DNA from: Apiotrichum sp. Y4204
Lineage: Eukaryota; Basidiomycota; Tremellomycetes; Trichosporonales; Trichosporonaceae
Length of the DNA stretch: 64,000 nt
Direction of reading: 5' to 3'
Assembly: GCA_025531455.1 (NCBI GenBank)
Contig: JAMYHL010000005.1
Location: forward strand, 930,001 to 994,000
In this document: positions 11,297 through 24,365 of the stretch, in pieces
Layout: the number at the start of each line of letters is the position of its first letter
Position numbering within the stretch: position 1 is the stretch's first letter
The notes under the pieces: generated by a model
What the model was told of the DNA's origin: nothing
Databases searched by the model: none
Seen by the model: the letters and a program-made list of their open reading frames with translations, nothing else
Position numbers and translations under genes: made by a program

Positions 11297-12905
11297 ATGG
11301 ATTACGCGTCAACCAACCGTCCGGCCTTCTCGCCTCGAGGTGACCACTTCTCCTATCCCCCTCCCCCTCCCTGCCGGCGTACCCACTCGTCGCCCCACCA
11401 TCCTACGCCGTCTCACTTCTCCCGTTCGCACTCCTATCACCCATACAGGTAAGCCATCAACTGCTCAATCATGCACATCCCTAACACACACAAGGTCGCG
11501 TTCCGTCCACTATCAGGCAACTCCGCGTCAACTGCCGCCTCCTCCCCGTCACCGTTCCAATCTCCTTCCTCCCATCGGCTCCCTCACCGACATCCCTCCC
11601 CCTCTGTCTCGCAACCCCGGCCCGAGAACCGCAGACGACGCTCGCAAACCTCGTTCGTCCGACCTACACCACTACAAGTACACGCAACGTCACGCGCCGT
11701 ACCCCAGCCCCGAGTCTGTCCACCGGTCTTACTCTTCAGACCGTCTTCCTGTAAAGCAGGAACCCCGCGACTACCGCCCCTACACGCCGCCTACGCATTT
11801 TAGGCGGACAAGTGACGATCTGCCCTTGACACCCATTTCCTCCAAATTTGCCTCACCCACAATGGCGCCTGTTGATGCCCGCGATCGCGCTCTTGAGCGC
11901 ACTGCGTTTTTGAAGATCTCGGACTACGATGAAGAACCCATCGAGTACCGCTCCATGTCTCCGGCCGAGCGTCGCTTCCTACAGACTATGCCCGTCCAGC
12001 ACCCTCGCCCTATCATCGCTTTCCCCGTCGAGACTGGAGATGAGCCGATGAACATTGACCCGGCACTATCCGCAGCCACCGAAGCCGCTGCTGCGCCCGA
12101 GATTCGCATTCAGCCTGAGACGCTCGCCGCCGCCGCACCCCCAGTAGAGGTCGCCCCTGCGGCACCTGCCAAACCCGATGTTACCGCTCTGGCTCCGCCT
12201 GACGAGTCTGGCGTGAAGAAGGACACCCCGTTCTCGCGCTCCCCCGAGCTCCGCGTGAGCCACAAGCTGGCTGAGCGCAAGCGTCGCAAGGAGATGCGCG
12301 ACCTCTTTGACGAGCTTCGCGAAACTCTCCCCGCGGACCGCGGCATGAAGGCTTCCAAATGGGAGATTCTTTCCAAGGCCGTCGACTACATCAACCACCT
12401 CAAGAACCAGGTTAACGACGCGCAGAGGACGATCGAGTTCCTTACTCGCGATCTGGCCGTTCAGCGCGGGGAGAACCCTGCCACTTGGCCCCCTTCGTAC
12501 CCCCACTTCGCTGCTTTGTCGCAGTATGTGCCTCCCCACAACCCTGCGGCTGCTGCTGCCGCTGCTGCCGCCGCCGCTGCCGCGCCAGCTGCTGCTGCTC
12601 CTGCAGCCCCCGTCGCCCCCGCGCCAGCTCCTGCGGCCCCGACGCCAGCAACCACCTCCACGGCCGTCGCGGCCGCCGCCGCTGCTGCTGCCGCTGCCGC
12701 CGCCGCCCCGCCAGCAGCCTCCCCGGCCCCGGCCCCTGCCCCTGCCCCGGCCGCCGCCCCTCCGGCCGCCCCCGCTGCTCCTGCCGTCCCCGCCGCGACT
12801 ACCCCCGCTGTTGCGACTCCCGCCCCCGCTCCTGTCTCCGCCGAGGCCCAGCCGACGGAAGCAAGCCCCGCTGTGCCCGCTGAGCCCCAGGTCGCCTCCA
12901 GCTAG
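11297..12905 (+). CDS. bHLH transcription factor with Ala/Pro-rich tail
   Basis: Two exons: join(11297..11448,11495..12905), 520 aa. The start at 11297 (MDYASTNRPAFSPRGDH) was chosen because splicing the 46-nt intron joins a coherent, basic, Ser/His/Tyr-rich N-terminus to the long exon. The sequence just before the ATG (CTCTAACGCCCACAG) looks like the 3' end of a 5'-UTR intron. The bHLH domain spans about residues 303-354: basic region HKLAERKRR, helix 1 EMRDLFDELRETLP, loop with ADRGMKASKW, helix 2 EILSKAVDYINHLK. His5, Glu9 and Arg13 of the basic region are present, which in class B bHLH factors predicts binding to CACGTG. The last 140 residues are almost only Ala and Pro. The protein is nuclear by inference; the specific orthologue is unknown. 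Confidence 0.9.
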
Positions 12906-13696
12906 AGACCTCCAGACATGTCAATGTAGAAAATCGGCGCCATCTCGCCATTCGTATGGGCCTTTTCCAGGCGTCTTTCGCCATCTTATGTTTGCTTGAT
13001 ATAGTCATATGGACGCTGGGCAGCAGTGATGTGATTATGCAACTGTAGCAATGCGTCTGGCACCGGAGAGGTCGTCTTTAGCAGGTGAAAAGTGTGTTGG
13101 GAACTGATGCTTCTCTTGATAAGATCCGCAGAACTGAGAACTGGACTTTTCCCTACACGTGAAGACAACAACAACAAACAACAGTTCATAAGTTTCGAAG
13201 CATGCAGAGTCTGCATGGGGCACATGTGGATGCAAGGAACGTTGAGCATGACCGCGGTGCATGGTGAGCAGGTGGTGGTCGTGCTGCTTCTTGCTTTTTG
13301 GATAGCGGCCAGCGTGCAGCATGCAGCATAGCGCAGCATGGCCAGTGTGATGAGCGTGAGAAGTGCGTGGCCGCGAGTGGATGAATTGGTTGTGGGAGAA
13401 AATCCAAAAAATGATGGAAGAAAAATACCTCCGCTCCGTTGGGCCGCTGGTTGATCGTCTGGCCCTGGCCGGCATTGAGCGTCATGTCGCCGAAAAGATG
13501 TTTGTCAGTCTGGTGCTTAAGCGCTCAATCGAGTGCAACACACCGTCTCAACAACGAGAAACACATACACCGCCGCCGACCGAGGACGGCATCCATCTCC
13601 TGATCTAAAAGAGAACAGCGACACAGGGACCGACTCTAGACTCTAGTTCCGCCCCGCTTTCGCCAGCTGTCCTCGCCCGCCCTCCCTCTGCGCACG
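12906..13696. other. Intergenic spacer between the bHLH gene and RSE1
   Basis: This stretch would hold the 3' UTR of the bHLH gene and the promoter of RSE1. No coding or RNA signal was seen. Confidence 0.6.
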
Positions 13697-16600
13697 ATGC
13701 ACCTCCTCAACCTCACCCTCCAGCCCGCGACGGCGGTGACTGTCGCGGTGGTGGGGTCGTTCTCGGGCAAGGGCCAGGAGATCCTTGTTGTGCGCGGGTC
13801 GACACGGCTCGAGATCCTCAAGCTTAACCCCGGAACGGGACAGCGTGAGTGGATGTGGAATGGTGATAGAATGGGTTTTGCTGACGCGTTAGTCGACTCT
13901 ATCTGTAGTTCCGAGGTAAGCCTCCCCACTCCTGGACTAATGCTCTTTGTCTCTCGAGTATCCGCTGACTCCAGGCCTTTGGATCCGTGCGTAATGCCCA
14001 GGCATTCCGTCTTGCCGGTATGACCAAGGACTACATTGTGCTCTCGTCGGATGCGGGCACGCTGTCGATCATCGAGCTAGTGATCTCGCCGACGCCGCAC
14101 TTTGAGAGCCTGCACCAGGCCGTGTACGGCAAGAGTGGTGTGCGCCGCACGCTTCCGGGACAGTTTCTCGCGGCAGACCCGAAGGGGCGTTGTGTAATGT
14201 ACGCGGCGGTGGAGAAGAGCAAGCTCGTGTACATTCTCAACCAGAAGGACGGGCAGCTGCAGGTGCTCTCCCCGCTCGAGGCGCACAAGAACCACACGAT
14301 TGTGTCGCATGTCGTCGCGCTGGATACAGGCTACGATAACCCAATGTTCGCCGCGCTCGAGATGGACTACTCGGAGGCCGACCTGGACCCGACGGGCGAC
14401 GCGATGCGCGCGACGCAGAAGCACCTCACGTTCTACGAGCTCGACCTCGGTCTGAACCACGTCGTGCGCAAGTGGAGTGAACCGACTGACAGGCGCGCAA
14501 ACCTTCTTATCCAGGTTCCCGGCGGACAGAACGCCAACACGGACAAGTTTGAGGGACCATCAGGCGTGCTGGTGTGCTCCGAGGACCACATCATGTGGCA
14601 GCACATGGACGCGCCGGCGCATCGTGTGCCGATTCCGCGGCGCCGGAATCCGCTTGCTCAGCGTGGGGATGTCGGCCGCGGTCTCCTGATTGTTGCGGCT
14701 GTAACGCACAAGATCAAGGGCTCGTTCTTCTTCCTCGTCCAGAGCGAGGATGGAGACCTGTACAAGATCACCATTGAGCACAGGGACGAGGACGTGCTCG
14801 CACTCCGTATCAAGTACTTTGACACCGTCCCCGTCTCCAACAGCCTGTGCATCCTCAAGAGCGGTTACCTCTTTGCGGCGTCAGAGTTTGGTGACCAGAG
14901 CCTGTACCTGTTCCAGAGTCTTGCGGATGACGACGGCGAGCAGGAGTGGTCATCGACAGATTACCCGAACAACGGCGACACCGGCGAGCCCCTCCCGTAC
15001 GTCTTCTTCAACCCGCGTCCGCTGCAGAACCTGCTCAAGGCCATCACCCTGACGTCGCTTGACCCGATCCTCGACGCGCAGGTCGTCAACCTCCTCGGCA
15101 ATGCGTCGGACACCCCCCAGATCTACACTGCATGCGGCCGTGGACCGCGCAGTACGTTCCGCTCGCTCAAGAGCGGTCTTGATGTACAGGTTGTCGTCTC
15201 ATCGCCGCTGCCTGGAAACCCCAGCGCTGTCTGGACCCTCAAGCTGAGCGAGGACGACGAATTCCACTCGTACATTGTGTTGTCGTTCGCCAACGGCACC
15301 CTTGTGCTGAGCATTGGCGAGACGATCGAGGAGGTCAGCGACACCGGTTTCCTCTCGACTGGGCCAACCCTCGCGGTGCAGCAGCTTGGTGCACACGGTC
15401 TCCTCCAAGTGCACCCTTACGGCCTCCGTCATATCCGCGCCAAGGGCCGTGTCGACGAGTGGACACCGCCTCCGGGAACGCAGATTGTGGCCGCGACCAC
15501 CAATACGGCTCAGGTCGCCATTGCGCTTTCGACCGCGGAGTTGGTCTACTTCGAGTTGGATCCAGAGGGCTCGCTCAGCGAGTATCAGGAGAAGAAGAGC
15601 CTGCCCGGAAACGCCACGTGCGTGTCTATCGCGGACGTGCCGGAAGGACGCCGTCGCACACCCTTCCTCGCTGTCGGATGCGATAACCAGACTGTGCACA
15701 TCATCTCGCTCGAGCCCGAGAACACCCTCGAGACCCTCTCACTGCAAGCGCTTACTGCCCCGCCGTCCGACATCTGCCTTGCCGAGCTGTTCGACTCGAG
15801 TATCGACAAGAACCGCCCGACCATGTTCCTCACTATTGGTCTGCTGAACGGCGTGCTGCTGCGAACGGTTGTTGACCCCGTTGATGGCTCGCTGAGTGAC
15901 ACCCGTCTCCGGTTCCTCGGCGCCAAGCCGCCGCGCATCGTCCGCTCGAATGTTCATGGTTCGCCGGCCGTCATGGCCTTCTCGTCCCGCACTTGGCTTC
16001 TGTACACGTACCAGGACCTGCTGCAGACCCAGCCGCTCATCTACGACACGCTCGAATACGCGTGCCATCTCACGGCTGCCATGTGCCCTGACGGTCTGAT
16101 CGGTATCTCGGGCAACACCCTGCACCTCTTCACTATCCCCAAGATTGGCGAAAAGCTCAAGCAGGATTCCACACCGCTGACATACACCCCGCGTCGCATC
16201 GAGTCTATCCCCGGCGTGCCGTATTTCTACCTCATTGAGACCGACCACCGCACTTATGGCCCCCAGGCCATCGAGCGGATATTGGCAGAGAAGAAGCGGG
16301 CTGGAGACAAGGTCGACCGTGCGCTTCTCGAGCTTCCGTTTGAGGAGTTTGGGCGGCCAAAGGCTGGACCAGGACACTGGGCGTCGCTTATCCGTGTGGT
16401 TGACCCCTTGGGGAACACCACAGTGCAGACAATCGACCTGGATGAGGATGAGGCGGCGTTTTCGGCAACCATCTGTTACTTTGAGAGGCTGGGCGCTCGG
16501 CCGGCACTCGTCGTCGGTACGGCCACGAAGACTTCTCTGATGCCGCGCGGAGCTAAGGAGGGATGGCTGCGGGTGTACGACATTGTCGATGGTGGCCGTA

Positions 16601-17506
16601 AGCTCGAATTTTTGCACAAGACACGAACAGACGACATTCCCATGTGTCTCGCTGGCTTCCAGGGCTTCCTCCTCGCCGGTGTGGGCAAGAGCTTGCGTCT
16701 GTACGAGATGGGTAAGAAGGCGCTGCTCCGCAAGGCGGAGAACAACTCGTTCCCAGTCGCCGTGCAGACCATCAACGTCGTCGGTGCGCGTATCATTGTG
16801 GGCGATGTGCAAGAGTCGACCTTTTTCTGCGTCTACCGCTCTATTCCGACCAAGCAGCTCCTCATTTTCGCCGACGACAGCCAACCGCGGTGGATCACCT
16901 CGGTGGTGAGCGTCGATTACGACACGGTATGCGCTGCGGACAAATTTGGCAACATCTTTGTCAACCGCCTCGACGAGCGTATATCGGAGAAGGTCGACGA
17001 CGACCCTACTGGCGCGGGCATTCTGCACGAGAAGGGTTTCCTCATGGGTGCAGCACACAAGACGGACATGATTGCCCACTACAACGTCGGCTCGATCGTC
17101 ACATCACTTAACAAGGTGTCGGTCGCGCCCGGAGGACGCGAGGTCATTGTCTATACGACCATCTCGGGAGCAGTCGGCGCGCTCATTCCGTTCATCTCCA
17201 ATGATGACGTTGAGTTCATGAGCACGCTGGAAATGGTGAGTCTTAGACTTGACGAGTACGATCCGTAAGGACAGGTTCGCTGACCGCCAGCACATTCGCT
17301 CGCTCAACACATCGCTCGTCGGCCGTGACCACTTGTCTTACCGCAGCTACTATGCGCCGGTCAAGGCCGTGGTTGACGGAGATCTGTGTGAGAGCTTCAA
17401 CCTGCTGCCGTATCCGAAACAGCAAGCGATTGCAGCCGATCTGGACCGGAACGTCGGCGAGGTGCTGAAGAAGCTCGAGCAGCTGCGTACCAGCAGCGTC
17501 TTCTAG
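13697..17506 (+). CDS. RSE1: Splicing factor 3B subunit 3 (Rse1/SF3B3/SAP130)
   Basis: Four exons: join(13697..13844,13893..13915,13975..17235,17291..17506), 1215 aa, almost the length of human SF3B3. It is a core subunit of the SF3b part of U2 snRNP, which recognises the branch site in the nucleus. The family resembles DDB1 and CPSF160, with three seven-bladed beta-propellers and a CPSF_A C-terminal region. Sequence matches to the family run throughout: [12 protein letters not shown] at the start, [78 protein letters not shown], and [20 protein letters not shown] at the end. Exon 2 is only 23 nt; without it the frame breaks. No key region appears missing. Confidence 0.97.
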
Positions 17507-19246
17507 AAGAGCGGAAGTGGGATCTAGAGGGGAGGTTAGTAGGGAGATTAGAACTCTGGTGGCGAGGGACAAAACGCGAAGAACGGCAGCGCGCGCGGAT
17601 TGTGGGATTCCCGGGCAGATGCGGGGCCACCATTGGGGACGCGGGGCCATGTGCCCGGAGAAACGCAGGCTGCACTTTGGTAGTGTTCCTGCTGATCTGC
17701 GATCCGATCGATGGGCCTGAGCCGACGCACGCCGGAACCGCACGGAACGCGGAGTCCGAGTGTCGCGATGCAAACGCCGGGGGGAGTTACTGTACGTTAA
17801 TGCATGCATCTAGCATCAAGCAGTCTGTCGAGTGGCAAATTAAGCGTTGCGAGGGGCGAGCATGCCGCATGATGTACACTATCTGCGGCGTTCGTAGAGT
17901 CTAGATTGCCGTGGAGGACACTGGCATGCTCGCGGCGCGCTGCAGGTTTTGGACGGAATTTACCCCGCGGTGACTGGCATCTGCGGCACTCGGGGTTGAC
18001 TCATCTCCTGGTCCCCGTGCATCTCTCATTATTGTCCATCTCGTCTATCCCATTGTAGGCGTCGCCTCACACGTCATGCGACACGTTCTCCTGACGGCTG
18101 ACATAGAGCTGAGCTTTGAGATCAGAGAGCGGCTCAGGCGACACAGTCAACGGCGCCGAGGGTTTGCGCTGGTGTACAGGGTTCCGCCACGCGCCACGCG
18201 CGCCATGTGCGGCTGGAGAGGAAAAAAACCAGATACCAGAGCAGGAGATTTGGCTTTGCCACCTGGCGATTACTGATTTTGGTCCCCCCACGGTGGAAAG
18301 GCGGGCTAGGCGGGTGGTCCGGGGGGCGTTGCTCTGCGATTGTGAAGCGAGTGAGTCGGTGAATGGGCGGCGAGGGAATGTTTGTATTTCTTCTTGCTTG
18401 CCACTGAATTTGTGTAGGGGGGGACAGAAATTCTTCGGAATGCTGCTGGTGATTGGTGACTACCGGGACATCTCGGAGCCAGTGGGAGTTGGGATCTGTA
18501 TACACCCAGCATACCTTGGGTGGCTGACTAGACTTCTCTGTGCGGATCAGTGTCCCGAGTCCGAGTCGTTCCGCGTTCCATATCGGAGTTCTTAGTCATG
18601 AATCCATCCCTTTCTGCTATGATCTACGCCAGGCACCACCACCACCACCACCACCATCTTTTTGCTCGGCGGATCTTCAAGCGACCCGCAGGCTCTAGGG
18701 CTATAGAGCTCTAGGGCACCAGGCCGAGGACAGAGGCCGCGGAGGGCGGCCCGAGGGACCGAGTTCCCGGTCGCGGTCATGCCTGTGCCGGCATCTACAC
18801 GCGGTGGCTGTATGGGATCGGCGTAGGTAGGAAGGATGGTGGGAGGTGGGAGGTAGAGGGGCCGTGGATGCGTTGGAATTCCGAACGGAGCAAACCTGCG
18901 AGGTAATGGGGCCGAGGGCAGAGAAAAGAGATGTTACCAGAACGTGGCTTTGGAGCAGAGCAGCTGGAGCAGGCGATGAGGTCAGTACCCACCCTACTTC
19001 CTTGTGAGGTTGTATACCACAAAACTCTATTGTCATTACCTGGGCTGGGGTGGCTTTTTTCACCTCGGACGATTTTTTAATAGAGCCGGCCATCACATCC
19101 CTTGTTATAAAAGTGGACAAGGTCTGTCGTCAACATCTCCCACTCCACCATCAACTCGATCCTTTACGATCAACCCCATTCCTTCCAAGCTTTCCAAGCC
19201 CTCCATCTCTACTCTCGCCACCCCCACCCCACCCCACCACACCACC
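17507..19246. other. Intergenic region, 1.7 kb
   Basis: No coding signal was found. A short CAC trinucleotide run lies near 18633-18655, and the last 150 bases carry the TATA box and leader of the HIG1-domain gene. Confidence 0.6.
19106..19113 (+). promoter_or_regulatory. TATA box of the HIG1-domain gene
   Basis: TATAAAAG lies about 135 bases before the ATG at 19247 and is followed by a C/T-rich leader. The match and spacing are good. Confidence 0.6.
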
Positions 19247-20022
19247 ATGTCTTCCTCCAACGGCAACGGCAACGGCAACGGCAACAGCAAGTACATTGAC
19301 CAGTCGATCCAGTCCGACACCAAGTACCTCGACGTGAGTATACTTCGCGGGCACCGCTCTGCGTATTGTTTCCCTCCCCCGTGCTGACATCCAAGACTGC
19401 CCGTTCGCGCGAGTACCTCCACAATGTCTCCACCGCCTTCCTCAAGGGCGCCGCTCTCGGCGGCACTGCCTTCACCGGCGCCAACATGTTCTGGAACCGC
19501 CGGTATGCCGCCTACCGTGCCCTCCCCCTCCCGGCCAAGGCCTTCCTCGGCATGATGTTTGTCGTTCCCTGCGGTACCGTCTTCTCCGAGAAGGCTGGTG
19601 AGCACTACATCGCGGACAACCAGTGGGACAAGACCGAGCTCCAGCTCGAGCAGGCCCAGCGTGAGGCCAAGTGGAACGCGCTCTCCACCACCGAGAAGAT
19701 CAAGGACTGGTCGTCTCGCAACCAGTACACCATCATCGGCGGCTCGTGGGTCGCCTCGCTCGGTATCGCTTTCGGTATTGTTGCCCGCAACAAGTACCAG
19801 ACCTTCTCCCAGAAGCTCGTCCAGGCCCGTATGTACGCACAGGGCCTCACCGTCGCCGTCCTTATCGCCTCGGCCGTCATGGCCGGTGTCAACGCCCAGG
19901 GCAAGAAGCCCGAGATGGTCAACACCGACCACTCGTGGCGCCAGATGCTCGAGCACGGCGGCTCGCTCACCCCCGCCGAGCGTGTCAAGCTCCGCATGGG
20001 CACCCCCTCCGAGTCTTCTTAA
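19247..20022 (+). CDS. RCF2: HIG1-domain protein, Rcf2-like respiratory supercomplex factor
   Basis: Two exons: join(19247..19333,19396..20022), 237 aa. Rcf1/Rcf2 proteins of the mitochondrial inner membrane stabilise complex III-IV supercomplexes and modulate cytochrome oxidase. The length fits Rcf2 rather than the shorter Rcf1. The N-terminal part has two hydrophobic segments (LKGAALGGTAFTGANMF; AKAFLGMMFVVPCGTVF). The C-terminal HIG1 domain starts near residue 150, with a helix (YTIIGGSWVASLGIAFGIVA) and the typical KLVQARMYAQGLTVAVL motif before a last membrane helix. A short Asn/Gly repeat follows the first Met. A TATA box lies upstream. The symbol is assigned by domain layout and length, not by a database search. 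Confidence 0.88.
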
Positions 20023-21289
20023 GCGCGTCCGAGCGTGCCCGAGCGCCAGTGGCTCACCATCACCGACCCTCACACTGCTGTCTGCCGACCTCGAGCCGAG
20101 CTGATGCAGCGACACTGTATTGCCGGCTCGACCCCGCATCGCATGGACCCTCATTAATCCCATCCCATCCATCCTCCGCAGTACCACACAAAGTTTAAAA
20201 TCCGGCACACCGATTCTGTAGACCATTCCCGCCCGTTCCAGTACCCCTCTAGCATGGCGGGCTCGCCCCGACCTTCACATCCCGGCTTCCCCGCATCCGC
20301 TAGCTGTCTGTATATCTATAGAACCGTTTATTGCATCATTCAATCCCAACACTGGTACTGAGCAACTACTGATTCACTGACATGACTGACATCGTGGGAT
20401 CCATCCGATGGTATGACGCGCTTTGACCAGCGATCCTGACCTCGGAACCTTAAAAAAAAAGAAAAAAAAAAAACCCCACCACCCGGCCAAGACCCATCCG
20501 CCCAGCCGCTCCACCTTCTGCGACAGGCACGCTACCTCCAACGTGGTCGGTGGAGCATTGTACGCATTGTGTCATCGATTCGCCAAGTGCATGGCGCAGC
20601 GCCGCCAGCGCGCAGCGACATCACTATCGCACCACAGGGCAACCCGTGCACAACCAGGCAATCTGCATCCGAAAACGAAACCCCGGTGACAGCTGGTGGA
20701 CGGAACTGGAGCTGCAGAGGACGGAATGGTGGGGACAGAAAAGTGTGCCGCCCGGCGGGCCTCGGAGGGGACTCGCCCTGAGGGCCGGTGGTGGTGGGAT
20801 ACGCGACATGTCCCGGCCCCGAGATCTGCCAGAACGCGAGCCGCCGGCAAGCAGTGAAGGGGACAGTGAGGGTTCCGCGCGGTTGTACTGCCTGGGATAC
20901 AATATGCGCAATAAACGACCACCAGGCCACCAGACACCAGACTGCGATGTGACCGCGATGAGACGATGATGGGTAAGCAGGTTATGGATATGGCGAGCAA
21001 GCACGTCGCACGCATGTTTACTGATAACCCCGGTAACTGATCCTTGCCCCATCTCCGTGTCGGTCGCTAGCCCCCAATTGAGGTCCACGGAATGCGCGTC
21101 GCCGAGGCCGAGTGCTTGGCGTTTCGTCGCGAAGAGGTTTTCCGACGCGGAGTGCACTCGCGTGCATTCGCTGCGAATAGACATTCTCCAAACCATGACG
21201 CCGATGAATACCACCGAAGAGTACGCCCGATGCACCGATGCATCCAAAGGGCGGCTATGATATCATGCATATTGTACTCTACACTGGAT
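20023..21289. other. Convergent intergenic region
   Basis: The region lies between the 3' ends of the HIG1-domain gene and CEF1. It contains an A-rich run with two long A tracts at about 20451-20474. No gene was recognised. Confidence 0.6.
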
Positions 21290-23866
21290 CTACGCGCCGT
21301 TCGCCTCTGCCAACTCCTGTGCGTCGAGCGCGTTCTGCGCCTCAATGACCTGCTTGTCCGTCTCGAGTGTGTCGATGCTCTCGAGGAGCGCGCGGCGCTC
21401 GTCGTTGAGCTCCGCGTAGCGAGCCTGCAGATCGCGCTCGCGGCGCTCGAGCGCGTCGACCTCGATGCGCTTCGCCTCCAGACGCGCGGGAACAGCCGCC
21501 TGTTCTAGTGTACGCAGCATAGAGAAGGTTGCGAGATCGCGTTCGGCCGCATGCAACTGTTCGTACGTCTCCTTGATGTCCGAACGGACCTTTTCGTTCA
21601 GCTTGGCGTAGCCGCCCAGCTGCTTGCCGAGCTTCTTTTCTGCCTTGGCCGCACGGGTGGCCTCGGCGATCATGCGGTCCCGGGAAGTGGCGACCATGGA
21701 GGAGTACGCTGCCTTGCGCTGGTCCTCGGTCAGAGTGGTAACGTCAACCCAGCCAAGGGTCGGCTCGTAGACGAGCTCTGCTGAAGACCAGGCGTTGGCA
21801 AAGGCACCCTCATCCTCGCTGGCCTGACTCAACGCCACAACGCGGAGCTGGTCCTCGTTCGCGCCAGGCAGACCAAAGGCGGACGAGAGCTCGGCGTGAA
21901 TGGCGGCCTTGGCGGCAGAAACAAACTCGTCCTCGGGCATGTCGTACTCGCTGTACAGATCGCCGGGGGCGGTGGTACCCGGTAGCGGGTGAGCGAGCGA
22001 ATCGTGCTTCATGAGCGCGGCGACCTCGAGGTTGACGAGGGCGAGGGCAGCAGAGAGCGACTCCTCCGCGTCAGCCGTCGCGGCTGTCAATTCACGGAGC
22101 AGTGCACGAGTGTCCACATTGGCAGGACGCGGGAGACCCTTTTTGACGACCTGACTCCTCCGCTCCAGCTCAAGACGCTCCTCCTCCTCGCGAGCTGCCT
22201 TGAGACGCGCATCGCGCTCCGCCGCGTCCTCCTCAGTCATCTCCACCTCATCCTCCTCCACTTCTTCATCCTCCTCGGCATCCTCCAATTCGAAGTTGTT
22301 CTCCGGTTTCGGAAGCGAGGCGAATCCGGCCTTGAGACTGCGGCGAGCATCCTTGATACGGCGGCGCTCATCCAACGGCGTCTCGCCCCATGACGGCGTA
22401 GCCTCGTTAATGCTGAGGTTGTCGCGGAACGGCGTACGCTGCGGGGTGGCGCCAATTCCGCGAGGCGTGGACATGACACCTGCCCGAGGAGTAGCGAGGG
22501 GGTTCGGTGTCGAGGCAAGGTTGTGGCGGGGGGTTGCGCTTTCGAAACCAGTACCAGCGGCGGGGTCGTCACGGCCATGGAAGGGAGTGTTCTCCTCGCC
22601 AAGAAGCGGTGTCTGGGCATTGGTAAGGTTGCGGAGATTACGTGCCTCGGCGAGAATGTTGTCCTCCTTCTGAGCCACGCGTGGCGTGCGAACATTGCGC
22701 GCCGCGGAGAGAGCCTCGTAGTCGCCGACAAGCTGATCAGTGGCGCCGCCGGCACCACCAGAAACAAGGTCCCTTGCAGCTTCTCCAGCCTGGCCGATCT
22801 TCACAATCTCCTCGAGCTCGCGTTCGCCGACCTGGGGAGTGGGGAGGTTGAGTGCACGGCGGCGGATCTTCTGCTCCTGCTCCTTGAGCTTGCGGATCTG
22901 AGCCTCGCGCTGCTGGACAAACTGCGTTGCCGTGCCCTTCTTCTCCTCGCCGCCCTTTTGACGCTTCTTCTGTTCTGCCTCCTCCAGCTCTAGTTTGCGC
23001 TTGCCCTCGAGGGCGCGAAGCGACGAGCCGATCGGTGCCGCGTACGTCTTGGCGCGCTCCTCGGCGGTGTCGTAGAATCCAGGCGCGGGCTGCTTCTCGA
23101 ACGGAATATCGGCGTTGTAGTCCATACCCTTCTTCTTCTTTGTCGTCCGGAGGTTGATGCCCGCAGCTTTGAGTTCACGCTTCTTCTGCAGGAACGCGAC
23201 GCGACGCGCCTCCTCGAGCTGCCTCTCACGGGCCTTGCGCTTCGCCTTCTTGCCCTGCGTGTTGGCCAGACGGGCACGCGCCTCGGAGAGCATTTCCTTC
23301 TCGTCATCGTCCATGTCGACCGGATCGGGGCGCGCGGGACGCGTCTCGGGGTCGGGGTCGATCTCGCCGGCGCGAAGCCCGCGCACGTCTGCCGGCTTGG
23401 ACGATTCGTCGTCGCCGTCGCCCATCCCCAGCTCCTCGTTCTCCTTCGCCTCCGCGTCATCCAGCAGCTTCTGGTATCGTTCCAAGCATTGCGTCGCTGT
23501 TCGGCCGACAATCGGAGCAATTGTGCGCCATTGCGTTGGCATGAGTTTTGCCAGATGCAATAGCTTCTCATCCTCCGTCTTGGACCAGTCGACCTTCTTG
23601 ATGGACGGGTCGAGCCATTCGTACCAACGCGCCTTGCACTGCTTCGGCGTCTTGCGCACCAGAAGCGACGAGATACGCGCCCATTGCTGATTGTCAGCTG
23701 ATATCGTTCGGAGGCAGTCGTTTAGCTGTACTCACGTTCTTTCCGTATTTTGAGATGGCGGCCTTCAAAATCTCGTCCTCTGGTATTGTCAGCTTATGCT
23801 CTCGGCATGAATCAGCTACATACCGGTGTTACGCCAGACACCGCCCTTGATGATGATGCGGACCAT
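21290..23866 (-). CDS. CEF1: Pre-mRNA-splicing factor Cef1/Cdc5
   Basis: Three exons: complement(join(21290..23686,23736..23779,23824..23866)), 827 aa. Cef1/CDC5L is a core NineTeen-complex (Prp19) component needed to activate the spliceosome. Two Myb repeats occupy the first 105 residues. The first begins MVRIIIKGGVWRNTEDEIL and runs through KYGKNQWARISSLL; the second contains WYEWLDPSIKKVDWSKTED and QWRTIAPIVGRTATQCLERY. Then follow the acidic stretch with EIDPDPETRPARPDPVDMD, the conserved MDYNADIPFEKQPAPGFYD segment, a long charged helical region and a C-terminal coiled coil. The first two coding exons are tiny (43 and 44 nt) but complete Myb repeat 1 exactly. Length and order of parts match the family. 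Confidence 0.96.
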
Positions 23867-24365
23867 GGCGGATCAGACAGTCGAGGGAGTCGTGGTTCGG
23901 GAGGGGACAAGGTGCGCTCGGGCGCCAAGCGTCTCAGCGAGATTGAGCGGCGTTTGTTGCGTTTCCTCGCGTCGCTGAGTCCGCTCGAAGTGTGTTTCGC
24001 GTGACGAGCTTTCGAAGTGGTTGACGGTGGTGATGAACGCAATTGGGATGTGTTGTCGCTGTTCAAAGATGAACACGAGAGTTGTCATGATGACTGAATC
24101 CACAGTTGGGTGGCCACGGAAATAGCGGCGTTACCCCATGTGGCATTCTTGACAGTAACCCCCAAGCGTGACCCATCTCAGTGTCGCACAGTTTGATCGT
24201 TATATCGTTAACAACGATGATCCCCCATGCATTGCAATGTTCACAGTGATCCCATATCAGTTCCAGAACATACCAGGCGCTCAATAAGATCATAACATCT
24301 ATGCGTATTGGGTATAGTACAGTAATGCAGAATCCCACCTCGGACCGAAGACTCCTGCCTCGCCA
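23867..24365. other. Short intergenic spacer, CEF1 promoter
   Basis: About 500 bases separate the CEF1 start from the NOB1 stop on the same strand. No separate feature was seen. Confidence 0.6.

Noticed and set aside
22237..22767. Long open frames overlapping CEF1, RSE1, LEU2 and eEF1B-gamma in other frames
   Set aside because: They are Arg/Ser/Leu-rich shadow frames caused by the strong GC3 bias of the true genes; none shows family motifs.
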